Assembly: GCF_046545555.1 (NCBI RefSeq)
Contig: NZ_JBHZTH010000001.1
Location: forward strand, 1,798,001 to 1,862,000
Source: Winogradskyella sp046545555
Lineage (GTDB): Bacteria; Bacteroidota; Bacteroidia; Flavobacteriales; Flavobacteriaceae
Direction: 5' to 3'
Length of the DNA stretch: 64,000 nucleotides
Below are positions 46,052-54,390 of the stretch, in pieces. The notes below the pieces were generated by a model. That model was not told the DNA's origin and made no database searches. It saw nothing but the letters and a program-made list of their open reading frames with translations. The position numbers and the translations under genes were made by a program. How positions within the stretch are numbered: the first letter of the stretch is position 1; each line of letters begins with the position of its first letter.

Positions 46052-46162
46052 TTATGTCTTGTTTTTGATGTGAAAATTAAAATGTAAAGTTAATTTATTT
46101 TGTGATACTCTCGAGAAAATTTAAAGAGCATATAGTTAAGTATTCAACATGTTTTAAACAAA

Positions 46163-46188
46163 AAAAAGCAGCTTATAAGCTGCTTTTT
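46163..46188. terminator. terminator of the endonuclease I gene
   Basis: The 26 bases centred at 46175.5 are a perfect palindrome (AAAAAGCAGCTTA and its complement) with an A-run on the left and T-run on the right. The endonuclease stop codon follows at 46191 on the minus strand. Confidence 0.88.
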
Positions 46189-46190
46189 AA

Positions 46191-47273
46191 TTATTTAATA
46201 ATAAGACGTTTTATTTGAGATTTATCTTTCTGTATAAATTTAAAAATATACAGACCTGTTTTGAGCGAACTGATATCAATAGGTAAAGACTCATTTACTT
46301 TTCTAATAAATACACGCTTACCCAATACATCATAAATTTCAATTCTTGTTTCCTGATTATTAGAAATAGTTACATTAACTCTGTTTCTTGCAGGATTAGG
46401 TGAAATATTAAATACTGATTTAAAATCGAGTACATTGACATTAAGAATATTCCAAGTATCTTCAGGCTCTGGCGTACCACCCCAAATTGTTTTAGCTAAA
46501 TAAGGATTATCAACAAAAGGATTACGATTACCATAAACACCTTCTAAATGATTATTTCTGTTATTTTCTATGTCTGAAACAGGATCATCCGCATTCCATT
46601 CTAGATAAATCTGAAGCATATCAGTAAAAGGTTCTGTAGCGCCAGATCCATTTAGATTCGGTAGACATCTGTCGCCATATCTTACGTACATATACATCAT
46701 GGTGCGAGCTACATCTCCGCGCCATTCATCACCAGGATACCAATCGCCACTTCCTACATCACCAGAATTCCCTGTTCCTGCTCCAAATTTTTTACTTCCT
46801 CGAGCTCCATTACGTTGCACGTCACTGGCTCTTAGGTTATGAGGATCAGCAACTATACCTGTAAAAGAATTACTTGCGGAACCCATACCTGGATTGGCAT
46901 TGGATCTAGCAAATATGTGCTCTCTATTATAATCGCAGTTATTACCACCAAAATCGTCTTTGTCTCTTATTCTTCTATCAGTTTGACCACTAGTACAGCT
47001 TAAAGTATTATTAAAACCATAAATAAGAAGTACGTTGCTTGAATTCGTTGGATCTAAATCCATTATTTTAAAATCATCTCTTACATCTCCGTAAGTATAA
47101 GTATCAGTGTTTGTATTATTACTTATTTTTAATTGTAATGCATTATACATATTTTGACCTGTTAGCGTAAAATCTACATTGTTTTGGCCATTAGTATAAT
47201 ATGCTTGTTGTGAGTAAGATGTTAGGGTAATTAGTAATAAAAATCCTAAGTAAATTTGTTTCATAAATTTCAT
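46191..47273 (-). CDS. secreted endonuclease I with a type IX secretion tail
   Basis: The 360-residue protein has a signal peptide (about 1-21), an endonuclease I domain (about 30-270) with CDYNREHIFARSNANPGMGS holding the catalytic His and a WYPGDEWRGDVARTMMYMYVRYG segment, and a C-terminal Por sorting domain (about 285-360, FNISPNPARNRVNVTI ... LKTGLYIFKF). Secreted DNA degradation, for nutrients or phosphate, is likely. The T9SS machinery must be encoded elsewhere. Confidence 0.92.
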   Translation of the reverse strand: MKFMKQIYLGFLLLITLTSYSQQAYYTNGQNNVDFTLTGQNMYNALQLKISNNTNTDTYTYGDVRDDFKIMDLDPTNSSNVLLIYGFNNTLSCTSGQTDRRIRDKDDFGGNNCDYNREHIFARSNANPGMGSASNSFTGIVADPHNLRASDVQRNGARGSKKFGAGTGNSGDVGSGDWYPGDEWRGDVARTMMYMYVRYGDRCLPNLNGSGATEPFTDMLQIYLEWNADDPVSDIENNRNNHLEGVYGNRNPFVDNPYLAKTIWGGTPEPEDTWNILNVNVLDFKSVFNISPNPARNRVNVTISNNQETRIEIYDVLGKRVFIRKVNESLPIDISSLKTGLYIFKFIQKDKSQIKRLIIK

Positions 47274-47289
47274 TTAATATAAATTCGGG

Positions 47290-48501
47290 CTATTTTTTTT
47301 CTAATAATGCCATATAAAATCCGTCAAAACCAGATTTATAGGCTAATACTTTTTTATCTTTTACAAAGGTAAACTCTTTTCCTGCATCTGATGTTAAGAA
47401 TTTGTCAACTTGTTTCTGATTTTCCGATGGCAATACAGAACATGTAGCGTATACCATTTTTCCGCCAGATTTAACCATTTTAGAATACTGTTCTAAAACT
47501 TCTAATTGGGTTTGTTTAATACTTTCTATGAATTTTGGTTGTAATTTCCATTTAGCATCAGGGTTTCGTCTTAAAACGCCAAGTCCTGAGCATGGCGCAT
47601 CTATTAATAAACGATCTGCTTTGCCATGTAATTTTTTTATTGGTTTTGTAGACTCAATAACTTTCATTTCAATATTATGCACACCATTGCGTCGTGCCCT
47701 AATCTTGAGTTTTTTTAATTTACTTTCGTAAATGTCCATTGCAATTATTTGACCTTTATTTTCCATTAATGATGCAAGGTGTAATGTTTTACCACCAGCA
47801 CCAGCGCATACATCAACTACTTTCATCCCTGGTTTTACATCTAAATAATCTGCAACTAATTGAGATGAAGCATCTTGTACTTCAAACCAACCGTTCTTAA
47901 ATGCTTCAGTTCTAAAAACATTAGTTCGTTCTAATAATTTTAAGGCTGAAGGATGATTTGGTAAAAATTCAGTTTCTATGTCTTCAGATTGTAATTTAAG
48001 TTGTAAATCTTTTTTAGTTGTTTTTAAAGTATTTACTCTTAGAATAACATCAGCTTGTTCATTTTGCTTGGCCATTTCTTTGGACCATTCAGATTCACCC
48101 AATTCTTTTACACCCAATTCATCGATCCAGTCTGGTATCGACTCTTTAAATTTTCTGATTTTAGAAAGTTCATCAAATCGTCCTTTTATTTTACGACTAG
48201 GAGTATCAGAAAAATATTTCCAGTCTGGTAATTTAATTCCCTTAAGCGTGGCCCAAACAGCGAACAATCTCCACAAATCATCTCTATGATATGGGGCTTT
48301 TACATTTGCAATTTCTGCATAAAGTCGTTGATAACGTACTATACTATAAACGGTTTCTGCAACAAAACCTCTGTCGCGACTTCCCCAACGCTTATCGCGT
48401 TTTAATAATTGCTGAATTACTTTATCAGCATATTCACCTTCATTAAAGATGAGGTGTAGACCGTCTATAACGGCAAAACATAAGTTTCTGTGTAGTCGCA
48501 T
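47290..48501 (-). CDS. RsmB/NOP2-like RNA cytosine-C5 methyltransferase
   Basis: The 403-residue protein has an N-terminal NusB-like helical part and a SAM-dependent methyltransferase domain with VDVCAGAGGKTLHLA, LIDAPCSGLGVLRRNP (about 295-310) and the second Cys in YATCSVLPSEN (about 350-360). Homologues modify 16S rRNA or tRNA. It lies 16 bases upstream of the endonuclease gene. Confidence 0.9.
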   Translation of the reverse strand: MRLHRNLCFAVIDGLHLIFNEGEYADKVIQQLLKRDKRWGSRDRGFVAETVYSIVRYQRLYAEIANVKAPYHRDDLWRLFAVWATLKGIKLPDWKYFSDTPSRKIKGRFDELSKIRKFKESIPDWIDELGVKELGESEWSKEMAKQNEQADVILRVNTLKTTKKDLQLKLQSEDIETEFLPNHPSALKLLERTNVFRTEAFKNGWFEVQDASSQLVADYLDVKPGMKVVDVCAGAGGKTLHLASLMENKGQIIAMDIYESKLKKLKIRARRNGVHNIEMKVIESTKPIKKLHGKADRLLIDAPCSGLGVLRRNPDAKWKLQPKFIESIKQTQLEVLEQYSKMVKSGGKMVYATCSVLPSENQKQVDKFLTSDAGKEFTFVKDKKVLAYKSGFDGFYMALLEKK

Positions 48502-48648
48502 TTCAAAAAAATCTAAGCGTGCAAAGGTAAGGTAAAAGTTTAAAAATGTGAGACTTTATTGAAAAGTGTTATCTTTTAAAATAAATAAAAACAACGCAAG
48601 TTTTTATGCTAAAGAACATCTAAATTATATTAAGCCTTAAAAATATTG

Positions 48649-49227
48649 TTGACGGAAGCTGAGTTTATAAAAGAATTAAAACTGAAAAGCACTAGTGCGT
48701 ACAGTAAATTGTTAAATGACTTTCAGCAAAAAGTATTTGCGACTTGCATTTCTTTTGTTCCTAATAAAGAGGATGCAGAGGATATCGCACAAGAGGTTTT
48801 TGTAGAGGTTTTTAGATCGATTATTAAATTTAAAGGTGATTCTAAATTATCAACATGGATTTATAGAATTACTACTAATAAATGCTTGGAGTTTATTAGA
48901 AAGAAAAGCACAAAAAAGCGTTTCGCTTTTTTACAATCAATAACAGGAAACGCAATCCCTTTTGATAAAACAAATTATTTTACAGATATAAAGCACCCAG
49001 GCATATTATTAGAAAATAAAGAACTCAGCATAACCCTATTTAAGGCTATTGACAGTTTGCCAGATAGTCAACGTGTAGTTTTTACACTTCATAAGGTTGA
49101 TGGAAAAAGTTACCAAGAAATAACTGAGATTACTCAACGTAGTTTATCCTCAGTAGAATCTATAATGTTTAGAGCAAAAAAGAATTTGCAAAATATTTTA
49201 GAATATTATTATAAAAATGAAGTATAG
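48649..49227 (+). CDS. ECF RNA polymerase sigma factor, first gene of the YHYH block
   Basis: The start codon is TTG; I choose 48649 because it aligns with the sister sigma gene at 57129 (both read MTxxxEF). The 192-residue protein has region 2 (about 20-90, DAEDIAQEVFVEVFRSI and STWIYRITTNKCLEFI) and region 4 (about 125-175, LPDSQRVVFTLHKVDGKSYQEI). The next genes are a membrane protein and a Spy-like sensor, suggesting an envelope signal cascade. Confidence 0.88.
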   Translation: MTEAEFIKELKLKSTSAYSKLLNDFQQKVFATCISFVPNKEDAEDIAQEVFVEVFRSIIKFKGDSKLSTWIYRITTNKCLEFIRKKSTKKRFAFLQSITGNAIPFDKTNYFTDIKHPGILLENKELSITLFKAIDSLPDSQRVVFTLHKVDGKSYQEITEITQRSLSSVESIMFRAKKNLQNILEYYYKNEV

Positions 49228-49266
49228 CGCAAGTTTTATGCAAATTGTGCATCAAAAGTAATAGTT

Positions 49267-49581
49267 ATGAAAGTAGATAATGAAATGAATAACAAAGTAC
49301 AGAATACTCTAGAATCTGGCGAATTTATTGGAGAAGTTGAGGTGTCTCCCTTTTTTAAAGAAAGCGTTATGCATCGAATTCGTAATGAGTCAGAAGTGGT
49401 AACTGATTTAAATCGGTCTTGGTTTACGCCTAAATTACAATTGGCAACTTTGGCTTGTGTAATTATTTTAAATATTGTTGCATTTAATGAAATGAGAACA
49501 AGTACTTATGATGAAGATGTTAACGATTTTGCCGAGTCTTACGGACTTTCAACTAATATAGAATCCTCTATTTTATACTAA
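49267..49581 (+). CDS. small membrane protein, probable anti-sigma factor
   Basis: The 104-residue protein has a cytoplasmic N-terminal half, a membrane helix (about 57-74, LQLATLACVIILNIVAF) and an acidic periplasmic tail. Sequence similarity to anti-sigma families is not obvious; the call rests on its place between the ECF sigma gene and a Spy-like gene, as in the module at 55.5-57.1 kb. Confidence 0.6.
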   Translation: MKVDNEMNNKVQNTLESGEFIGEVEVSPFFKESVMHRIRNESEVVTDLNRSWFTPKLQLATLACVIILNIVAFNEMRTSTYDEDVNDFAESYGLSTNIESSILY

Positions 49582-49583
49582 AT

Positions 49584-50084
49584 ATGAAAAGAAATACAGT
49601 TTTATACGTTCTGATAATTTTCTTAATAATAGCTAATGGGTTTTTCTTATTCAATTATATAGGAAACAATAATCATAAAGGCCCTGAGACTGAGGGTAGA
49701 GATAAAGAGTTTCTTGTTAAAGAACTTAATTTTAATGATGCTCAACTCGCTGAGTTTAGAGAAAAAAGTAAAGATCATCGCGAAATTATGATACTTTATT
49801 CGGATGATATTAAGCGCCTTAAAGACGAGCTTTTTAGCCACCTATCTAATGAATTGGTCAACGATTCAGTGATTGATTCGATTACATTATTAATCGGTGA
49901 AAAAGAAAGGCAAAAAGATCGAGAAGTCTTTAATCATTTTAAAATGATACAAGAAATCTGTAATAATAAACAAAAGGAAAAATTTAAAGTTATCATAAAG
50001 GATGCTATGCGCCAAGGAGAGCGTAGGCAAAGACCACCAAGGGGCAACAACAATGGTCAAAGACCACCACCGCCACCTCGATAA
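49584..50084 (+). CDS. Spy/ZraP-like periplasmic protein, proline-rich tail
   Basis: The 166-residue protein has an N-terminal membrane anchor (about 5-25), a helical part (about 45-140, LNFNDAQLAEFREKSKDHREIM) that resembles heavy-metal-sensor/Spy-type helices, and a C-terminal Arg/Pro-rich tail (RQRPPRGNNNGQRPPPPPR). It probably senses or chaperones at the envelope. It follows the membrane-protein gene by 2 bases. Confidence 0.7.
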   Translation: MKRNTVLYVLIIFLIIANGFFLFNYIGNNNHKGPETEGRDKEFLVKELNFNDAQLAEFREKSKDHREIMILYSDDIKRLKDELFSHLSNELVNDSVIDSITLLIGEKERQKDREVFNHFKMIQEICNNKQKEKFKVIIKDAMRQGERRQRPPRGNNNGQRPPPPPR

Positions 50085-50098
50085 TAATAGCTTTTAAT

Positions 50099-50133
50099 AA
50101 AAAAGATCTCTCACAAAATGAAGGTCTTTTTTT
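50099..50133. terminator. hairpin after the Spy-like gene
   Basis: The arms AAAAAAGATCT (50099-50109) and AGGTCTTTTTT (50122-50132) pair with one G-T, followed by T residues. It may end the three-gene sigma module. Confidence 0.7.
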
Positions 50134-50258
50134 ATTAATGTTAGTAAAATTTTATTACTCAAATAAAACGCATTCTTTTATACTTTTTTTAACAATAATG
50201 CACACAAGTTTAAAATAACTCCAACATCTAAATATATATAAACTTAAAAACTCTAAAC

Positions 50259-50546
50259 ATGAAAAGTAATGCGTTTAAAACTTTAGTAATGGTATTTGGA
50301 ATTGCACTTATATCTAATATAGTATATGGCCAGAATCAAAGAAATGAAGAACGGAAATCCCCTCCAACATTTAAGCAACTTTTAAAAGAGATGGATAAAG
50401 ATGAAGATGGTAAGTTATCTAAGAAAGAGATTAAAGGGCCTTTAAAGGAAGATTTTGAGAAAATTGATCTTGATGAAGATGGATTAATTACTGCAGAAGA
50501 GTTTAAAAAAGCTCCGAAACCAAAGCGCAGAGAAAGAAATAATTAA
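50259..50546 (+). CDS. exported EF-hand protein
   Basis: The 95-residue protein has a signal peptide (about 1-24) and two canonical EF-hand loops, DKDEDGKLSKKE and DLDEDGLITAEE, in an acidic/basic helical body. It probably binds calcium outside the cytoplasm. The same two-loop module, with clear sequence kinship, ends the YHYH protein at 50709. Confidence 0.9.
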   Translation: MKSNAFKTLVMVFGIALISNIVYGQNQRNEERKSPPTFKQLLKEMDKDEDGKLSKKEIKGPLKEDFEKIDLDEDGLITAEEFKKAPKPKRRERNN

Positions 50547-50608
50547 ATAGAAGAACTTATTTGAGTTAGTCCAAAAATAAATTTTAGTTTGATTGATTTG
50601 TTGGTTTG

Positions 50609-50642
50609 AAAAAGTTTCTCAAGAGATTGAGAAGCTTTTTTT
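50609..50642. terminator. hairpin after the EF-hand gene
   Basis: The arms 50609-50621 (AAAAAGTTTCTCA) and 50628-50642 (TGAGAAGC with T-run) pair with one G-T. It separates the EF-hand gene from the YHYH gene. Confidence 0.7.
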
Positions 50643-50708
50643 GTGTTTAGACACAAGTATTTTCTCAAAAACTCATCTTAATTATAACAACCTTTTAAAA
50701 TTATACAA

Positions 50709-51839
50709 ATGCGCTATTCAATTTTATTATTACTAGTTATGGCATGTAATAGTCATAAGACAACAGAAGTACATAGCCATGATGATATTGCTCACGCGCA
50801 TAATGATGCGCAAGAAGTAACATCTTATTTTAATGAGTATACTTTAAACGATAAAACCTACGGAACAAAAACTAGTGTTAAGATTAAAGGGGATAAGCGA
50901 ATTATGACTACTAATTCATTACCAAATCATAAAACAGGTCAATTTCCAAATCAAGGTAATCCTAATTCTATATCTGCTCAAGAACGTACTTTTGATTTTC
51001 CGTTAAATCCTGTTTACACAGGGATAGCCAAATGGGCTAGAGAGCCTGGTATTGCTTTAAACGGAATAAAGTTCGAGCCTGGAACAGCTGAGGTTGTAGT
51101 TTGTGATACAGGTGAAAACTATAGAGTAGAGGCATTACAAGAGGTTATTGATTTAGGGTTAGATTTTAATCATGCACACGTGCAACCAACAGGTGCTTAC
51201 CATTATCATGGAACACCAACATCTGTTATAGAGAATTTCGACGCAGGTAACGATTTGGTCCATGTAGGTTTTGCTCATGATGGTTTTCCTATGTATTATT
51301 CAAAAAGTGGTAAATATAAGCCAAGTTATAAAGCGCTATCAGGTAATAGAGAAGGGGAGGATTGTTCTTATGAAAATCCACATCAATCTATGAACCTTTC
51401 TGTGGGAGGTCATCATGATGGAACGTTCACTTCAGATTTTGAATTTATTGAAGGTTCGGGTGATTTAGATGAGTGCAACGGTATTACAATTAATGGTAAA
51501 TATATGTATTTGGTTACTGCCGAATTTCCCTATGTAAGCCGATGTCTAATGGGTTCCTATGAAGAAGCCAGACCACAAGGTCCAGGTCAAGGATTAAATA
51601 GTAGAAATAGCACTGAGCCTAATCATAGACAGGGAGGTCGACCAAGCTTTTCAGAATTATTAAAGATGATGGATACTAATAATGATAAAAGGATTAGTAA
51701 AAAAGAAGCTAAAGGACCTTTGAGTGAAGATTTTGATAAAATTGATAAAAATAAAGATGGTTTTTTATCAGAGGAAGAAATACAAACAGGAGCAAGATCT
51801 AGTAAAAAAGAGCCTGAAGGTAGAAGACCAAGAAATTGA
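50709..51839 (+). CDS. YHYH protein with C-terminal EF-hand pair
   Basis: The 376-residue protein starts like a lipoprotein (MRYSILLLLVMACNSH). The YHYH domain (about 60-300) contains FNHAHVQPTGAYHYHGTP (YHYH about 164-167), HVGFAHDGFPMYYS and VGGHHDGTF. The last part (about 315-357) is an EF-hand pair almost the same as the separate protein at 50259. YHYH proteins are of unknown function; the many His residues suggest metal binding, which is inference. It is upstream of a second YHYH gene. Confidence 0.85.
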   Translation: MRYSILLLLVMACNSHKTTEVHSHDDIAHAHNDAQEVTSYFNEYTLNDKTYGTKTSVKIKGDKRIMTTNSLPNHKTGQFPNQGNPNSISAQERTFDFPLNPVYTGIAKWAREPGIALNGIKFEPGTAEVVVCDTGENYRVEALQEVIDLGLDFNHAHVQPTGAYHYHGTPTSVIENFDAGNDLVHVGFAHDGFPMYYSKSGKYKPSYKALSGNREGEDCSYENPHQSMNLSVGGHHDGTFTSDFEFIEGSGDLDECNGITINGKYMYLVTAEFPYVSRCLMGSYEEARPQGPGQGLNSRNSTEPNHRQGGRPSFSELLKMMDTNNDKRISKKEAKGPLSEDFDKIDKNKDGFLSEEEIQTGARSSKKEPEGRRPRN

Positions 51840-51993
51840 TTCCTTGGCAGCTCATTAAACCTTATAAAAATTATAAAGTCTAAAACATAATGTAATAGTT
51901 GTTTTGAATGAATTTTTAAATAAAACAGATTAGAGAGCAATTTTTTTTAGTTAATCGCATCTAAATAATATATACAAACATAAATCAAAGAAA

Positions 51994-53025
51994 ATGAAGA
52001 ATTTATTTAAACTTATGTTACTTATAGTAGCCGTGTTTACACTAAGTGTTGCGTGCTCCTCAGATGATACAGGTAATGACAATAACGAGAATTCAAACCC
52101 CTCAGTATTTAATGTCACAGTTAGTTCTGTAACTGAATCTTCTGCGGTTGTTAACTGGACAAGCTCCACTGACACAGATGGAGATGTTGTAACATACACA
52201 GTTACTTTAAATGGCACGGAAGTAGTTTCTAACTCCTCAGATTTATTAATTTCACTTACAGCTTTAAATTTAGATACGCTGTATTCTGGTGATGTAACTG
52301 CAAGTGATGGTAATGGTGGAAGTGTAACAGTAGATTTTAATTTCACAACGTTGGCCGAAGCACCTACTTTACATGCAGCATTTGCTGCTTTTGACGTAGA
52401 CTATACAGATATCTATTTGGATGGTTCTGATGTAATTATTGAAACGATAGGCGAGCCAAATCATTTAACACCATATTACAGTACAAGTCATCCATTGTAT
52501 ACTGCGCCAACAGTGACAAGTCAGGCCCAAATGACGCCTACACGAATTGATACGGCAAATCGCGATTACGAAGCCGCTTTAACAGTGTCGTCTAATCCAC
52601 AACTTGCCAATACTACATCAGCCACTCAACTTGGTTCTATTGGTATTGCAGTAAGCGGTGCCTTTATATATAATGACCAAGAAGGTAATGGACCTTTAGA
52701 TTCAGCAGCAGGAAGTTTAGATTATGCTGGTGCGCATATTGGGCCTTCAAACTACCATTATCATTTAGAGCCACTTCCTTTTACAGATGATGATGAAAAT
52801 TTAGTAGGTATTATTTCAGATGGGTTTTTTATTTATGGAAGACAATGTAACTCTACAGGAACTTACCCTACAGATTTAGATGCATCCGGTGGACATACAA
52901 GTACAACACAGCATACCGATGAATCTGAGTATCATTACCATATTATTAATGAAGTATATGGTTCACTAGGTAGATATTTAGTTTTTGCAGGACCTTACCA
53001 AGGTACACCTAATGCCATCAATTAA
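51994..53025 (+). CDS. YHYH lipoprotein with fibronectin type III domain
   Basis: The 343-residue protein has a lipoprotein signal (lipobox VACSS), a fibronectin type III domain (about 35-125, VTVSSVTESSAVVNWTSSTD) and a YHYH domain (about 130-340) with two YHYH motifs (about 254-257 and 313-316) and CNSTGTYPTDLDASGGHTS. It differs from its neighbour at 50709 by lacking EF-hands. The next gene overlaps its end. Confidence 0.85.
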   Translation: MKNLFKLMLLIVAVFTLSVACSSDDTGNDNNENSNPSVFNVTVSSVTESSAVVNWTSSTDTDGDVVTYTVTLNGTEVVSNSSDLLISLTALNLDTLYSGDVTASDGNGGSVTVDFNFTTLAEAPTLHAAFAAFDVDYTDIYLDGSDVIIETIGEPNHLTPYYSTSHPLYTAPTVTSQAQMTPTRIDTANRDYEAALTVSSNPQLANTTSATQLGSIGIAVSGAFIYNDQEGNGPLDSAAGSLDYAGAHIGPSNYHYHLEPLPFTDDDENLVGIISDGFFIYGRQCNSTGTYPTDLDASGGHTSTTQHTDESEYHYHIINEVYGSLGRYLVFAGPYQGTPNAIN

Positions 53026-53620
53026 GTATATAAACATATTAGTTTTTATACTACTTTTTAGTAGTTGTAATGTATCCTCTAAAAAAGAGATACAAATACA
53101 GACCTATAAAAGAATAGAAGATGTTAATATTGAAAAAAGTCAGCTCATTTTAAATGCATCGAAAGGCCAGTGGTTTTATAAGGGTAAACCCTTTAATGGA
53201 TATGCTCTAAAATATTTTAGAAACAATGATTTGGCTGAAAAAACAGGCTATTTCAATGGTAAAAGAGAAGGTGAGTCCTTTGCTTATTACAGTAACGGAA
53301 ATAAAAAAAAAGTAGCCTATTATTCTAATAATAAACTCAATGGTAAAAAAATGAATTATTATGAGAATGGTACTGTTGTAACAGAATTTAATTACGTGGA
53401 TGGTATACCACAAGGAGTTCAAAAAACGTGGTTTCCAAATGGTCAGTTAGCAAAAAAAAGAATTTTAAATAAAGGGGTTGAAGAGGGTTTGCAGCAAGCT
53501 TGGTTAGAAAATGGTAAACTTTATGTTAATTATGAAGCTAAAAACGGGCGAATTTTCGGTATGTTACGTGCTAACTCATGTTATAAATTAGAGGATGAAA
53601 AAGTTGTTAGAAAAGATTAA
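53012..53620 (+). CDS. MORN/YwqK-like repeat lipoprotein
   Basis: I choose the ATG at 53012 (MPSIKYINILVFILLFSSC, a lipoprotein signal), which overlaps the preceding YHYH gene by 14 bases; an earlier start at 52985 would lie inside that gene. The 202 residues contain five or so repeats of the form FNGKREGESFAYYSNGNKK and GVQKTWFPNGQLAKK, typical of MORN/YwqK repeats. Despite database labels it is probably not an antitoxin. Confidence 0.8.
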   Translation: MPSIKYINILVFILLFSSCNVSSKKEIQIQTYKRIEDVNIEKSQLILNASKGQWFYKGKPFNGYALKYFRNNDLAEKTGYFNGKREGESFAYYSNGNKKKVAYYSNNKLNGKKMNYYENGTVVTEFNYVDGIPQGVQKTWFPNGQLAKKRILNKGVEEGLQQAWLENGKLYVNYEAKNGRIFGMLRANSCYKLEDEKVVRKD

Positions 53621-54290
53621 ATTCAGAATTATTTTTGTTTTCATCTTCTTAATAAATTTGAGTTGTAGCGAAAACACAAAGAAAGAAGAAATAAGAGCTG
53701 AAGAGACTAGCAGAGTAGATTACCTGCCTTATTATAATGAAGAATCATTTACTCCAAATTGGATAACACCAGGCACTGAAAAAGAAAAAGAGTTTCATAA
53801 AATAGAAGATTTTGAATTAACAAATCAGTTAGGGGAATTGGTAACACAAAAAACCTTTGATGATAAGATTTATATAACAGATTTCTTTTTTGCTAGCTGT
53901 CCAGGGATTTGTCCTCAAATGACTGGTAATATGTTTAAATTACAAGAAGAATTTAAACAAGATGATGAAATTTTGTTTCTCTCCCATACGGTAACGCCAA
54001 CAAAGGACTCAGTACCTGTTTTAAAAAAATATGCAGAGAGAAATGGTGTAATAGATAATAAGTGGCATCTGGTAACGGGTGATAAATTAGCTATTTATAA
54101 TTTAGGAAGAAAGCAGTATTTTGTTGAAAACGATTTAGGTGAACCAAAGGATATTAATGATTTTCTGCATACTGAGAATTTTTTATTGATTGATAAAAAT
54201 AGACATATTAGAGGTATTTATAATGGATTGAATAGAGCATCCATGCAACAATTAATAACAGATGTTAAGGCTTTAAAAAAAGAGAATTAA
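53595..54290 (+). CDS. SCO family copper/thiol protein
   Basis: The 231-residue protein has a lipoprotein-like N terminus (LINLSC, Cys about 24) and a thioredoxin-fold domain (about 65-231) with CPGIC (Cys about 102 and 106) and the conserved His about 192 in FLHTENFLLID, the three copper ligands of the Sco1/SenC family. Sco proteins deliver copper to oxidases or act as thiol reductases. It overlaps the MORN-like gene by 26 bases, so the two are coupled. Confidence 0.9.
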   Translation: MKKLLEKIKFRIIFVFIFLINLSCSENTKKEEIRAEETSRVDYLPYYNEESFTPNWITPGTEKEKEFHKIEDFELTNQLGELVTQKTFDDKIYITDFFFASCPGICPQMTGNMFKLQEEFKQDDEILFLSHTVTPTKDSVPVLKKYAERNGVIDNKWHLVTGDKLAIYNLGRKQYFVENDLGEPKDINDFLHTENFLLIDKNRHIRGIYNGLNRASMQQLITDVKALKKEN

Positions 54291-54336
54291 TTGTAAACGA
54301 ATTATTTGGACTGATTGATAGTTGAATTTTACCTTG

Positions 54337-54370
54337 AAAGCTTTACGATTATATCGTAAAGCTTTTCTAT
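54337..54370 (+). terminator. terminator after the SCO gene
   Basis: The 13-base arms 54337-54349 and 54353-54365 are perfectly paired around a 3-base loop, followed by a T-rich tail. It supports the downstream start at 54391, because the upstream TTG at 54322 would put the hairpin in coding sequence. Confidence 0.8.
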
Positions 54371-54390
54371 TTTTAAAGAAAATTGGAGTA

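Noticed and set aside
51951..52346. Minus-strand open frame of 131 codons
   Set aside because: It lies opposite the fibronectin domain of the YHYH lipoprotein; its Ser/Thr/Val-rich repetitive translation and lack of promoter mark it as an antisense shadow.
52985..53620. Toxin-antitoxin locus suggested by the YwqK-type label
   Set aside because: The protein is a lipoprotein with MORN-like repeats, and no toxin gene is beside it.
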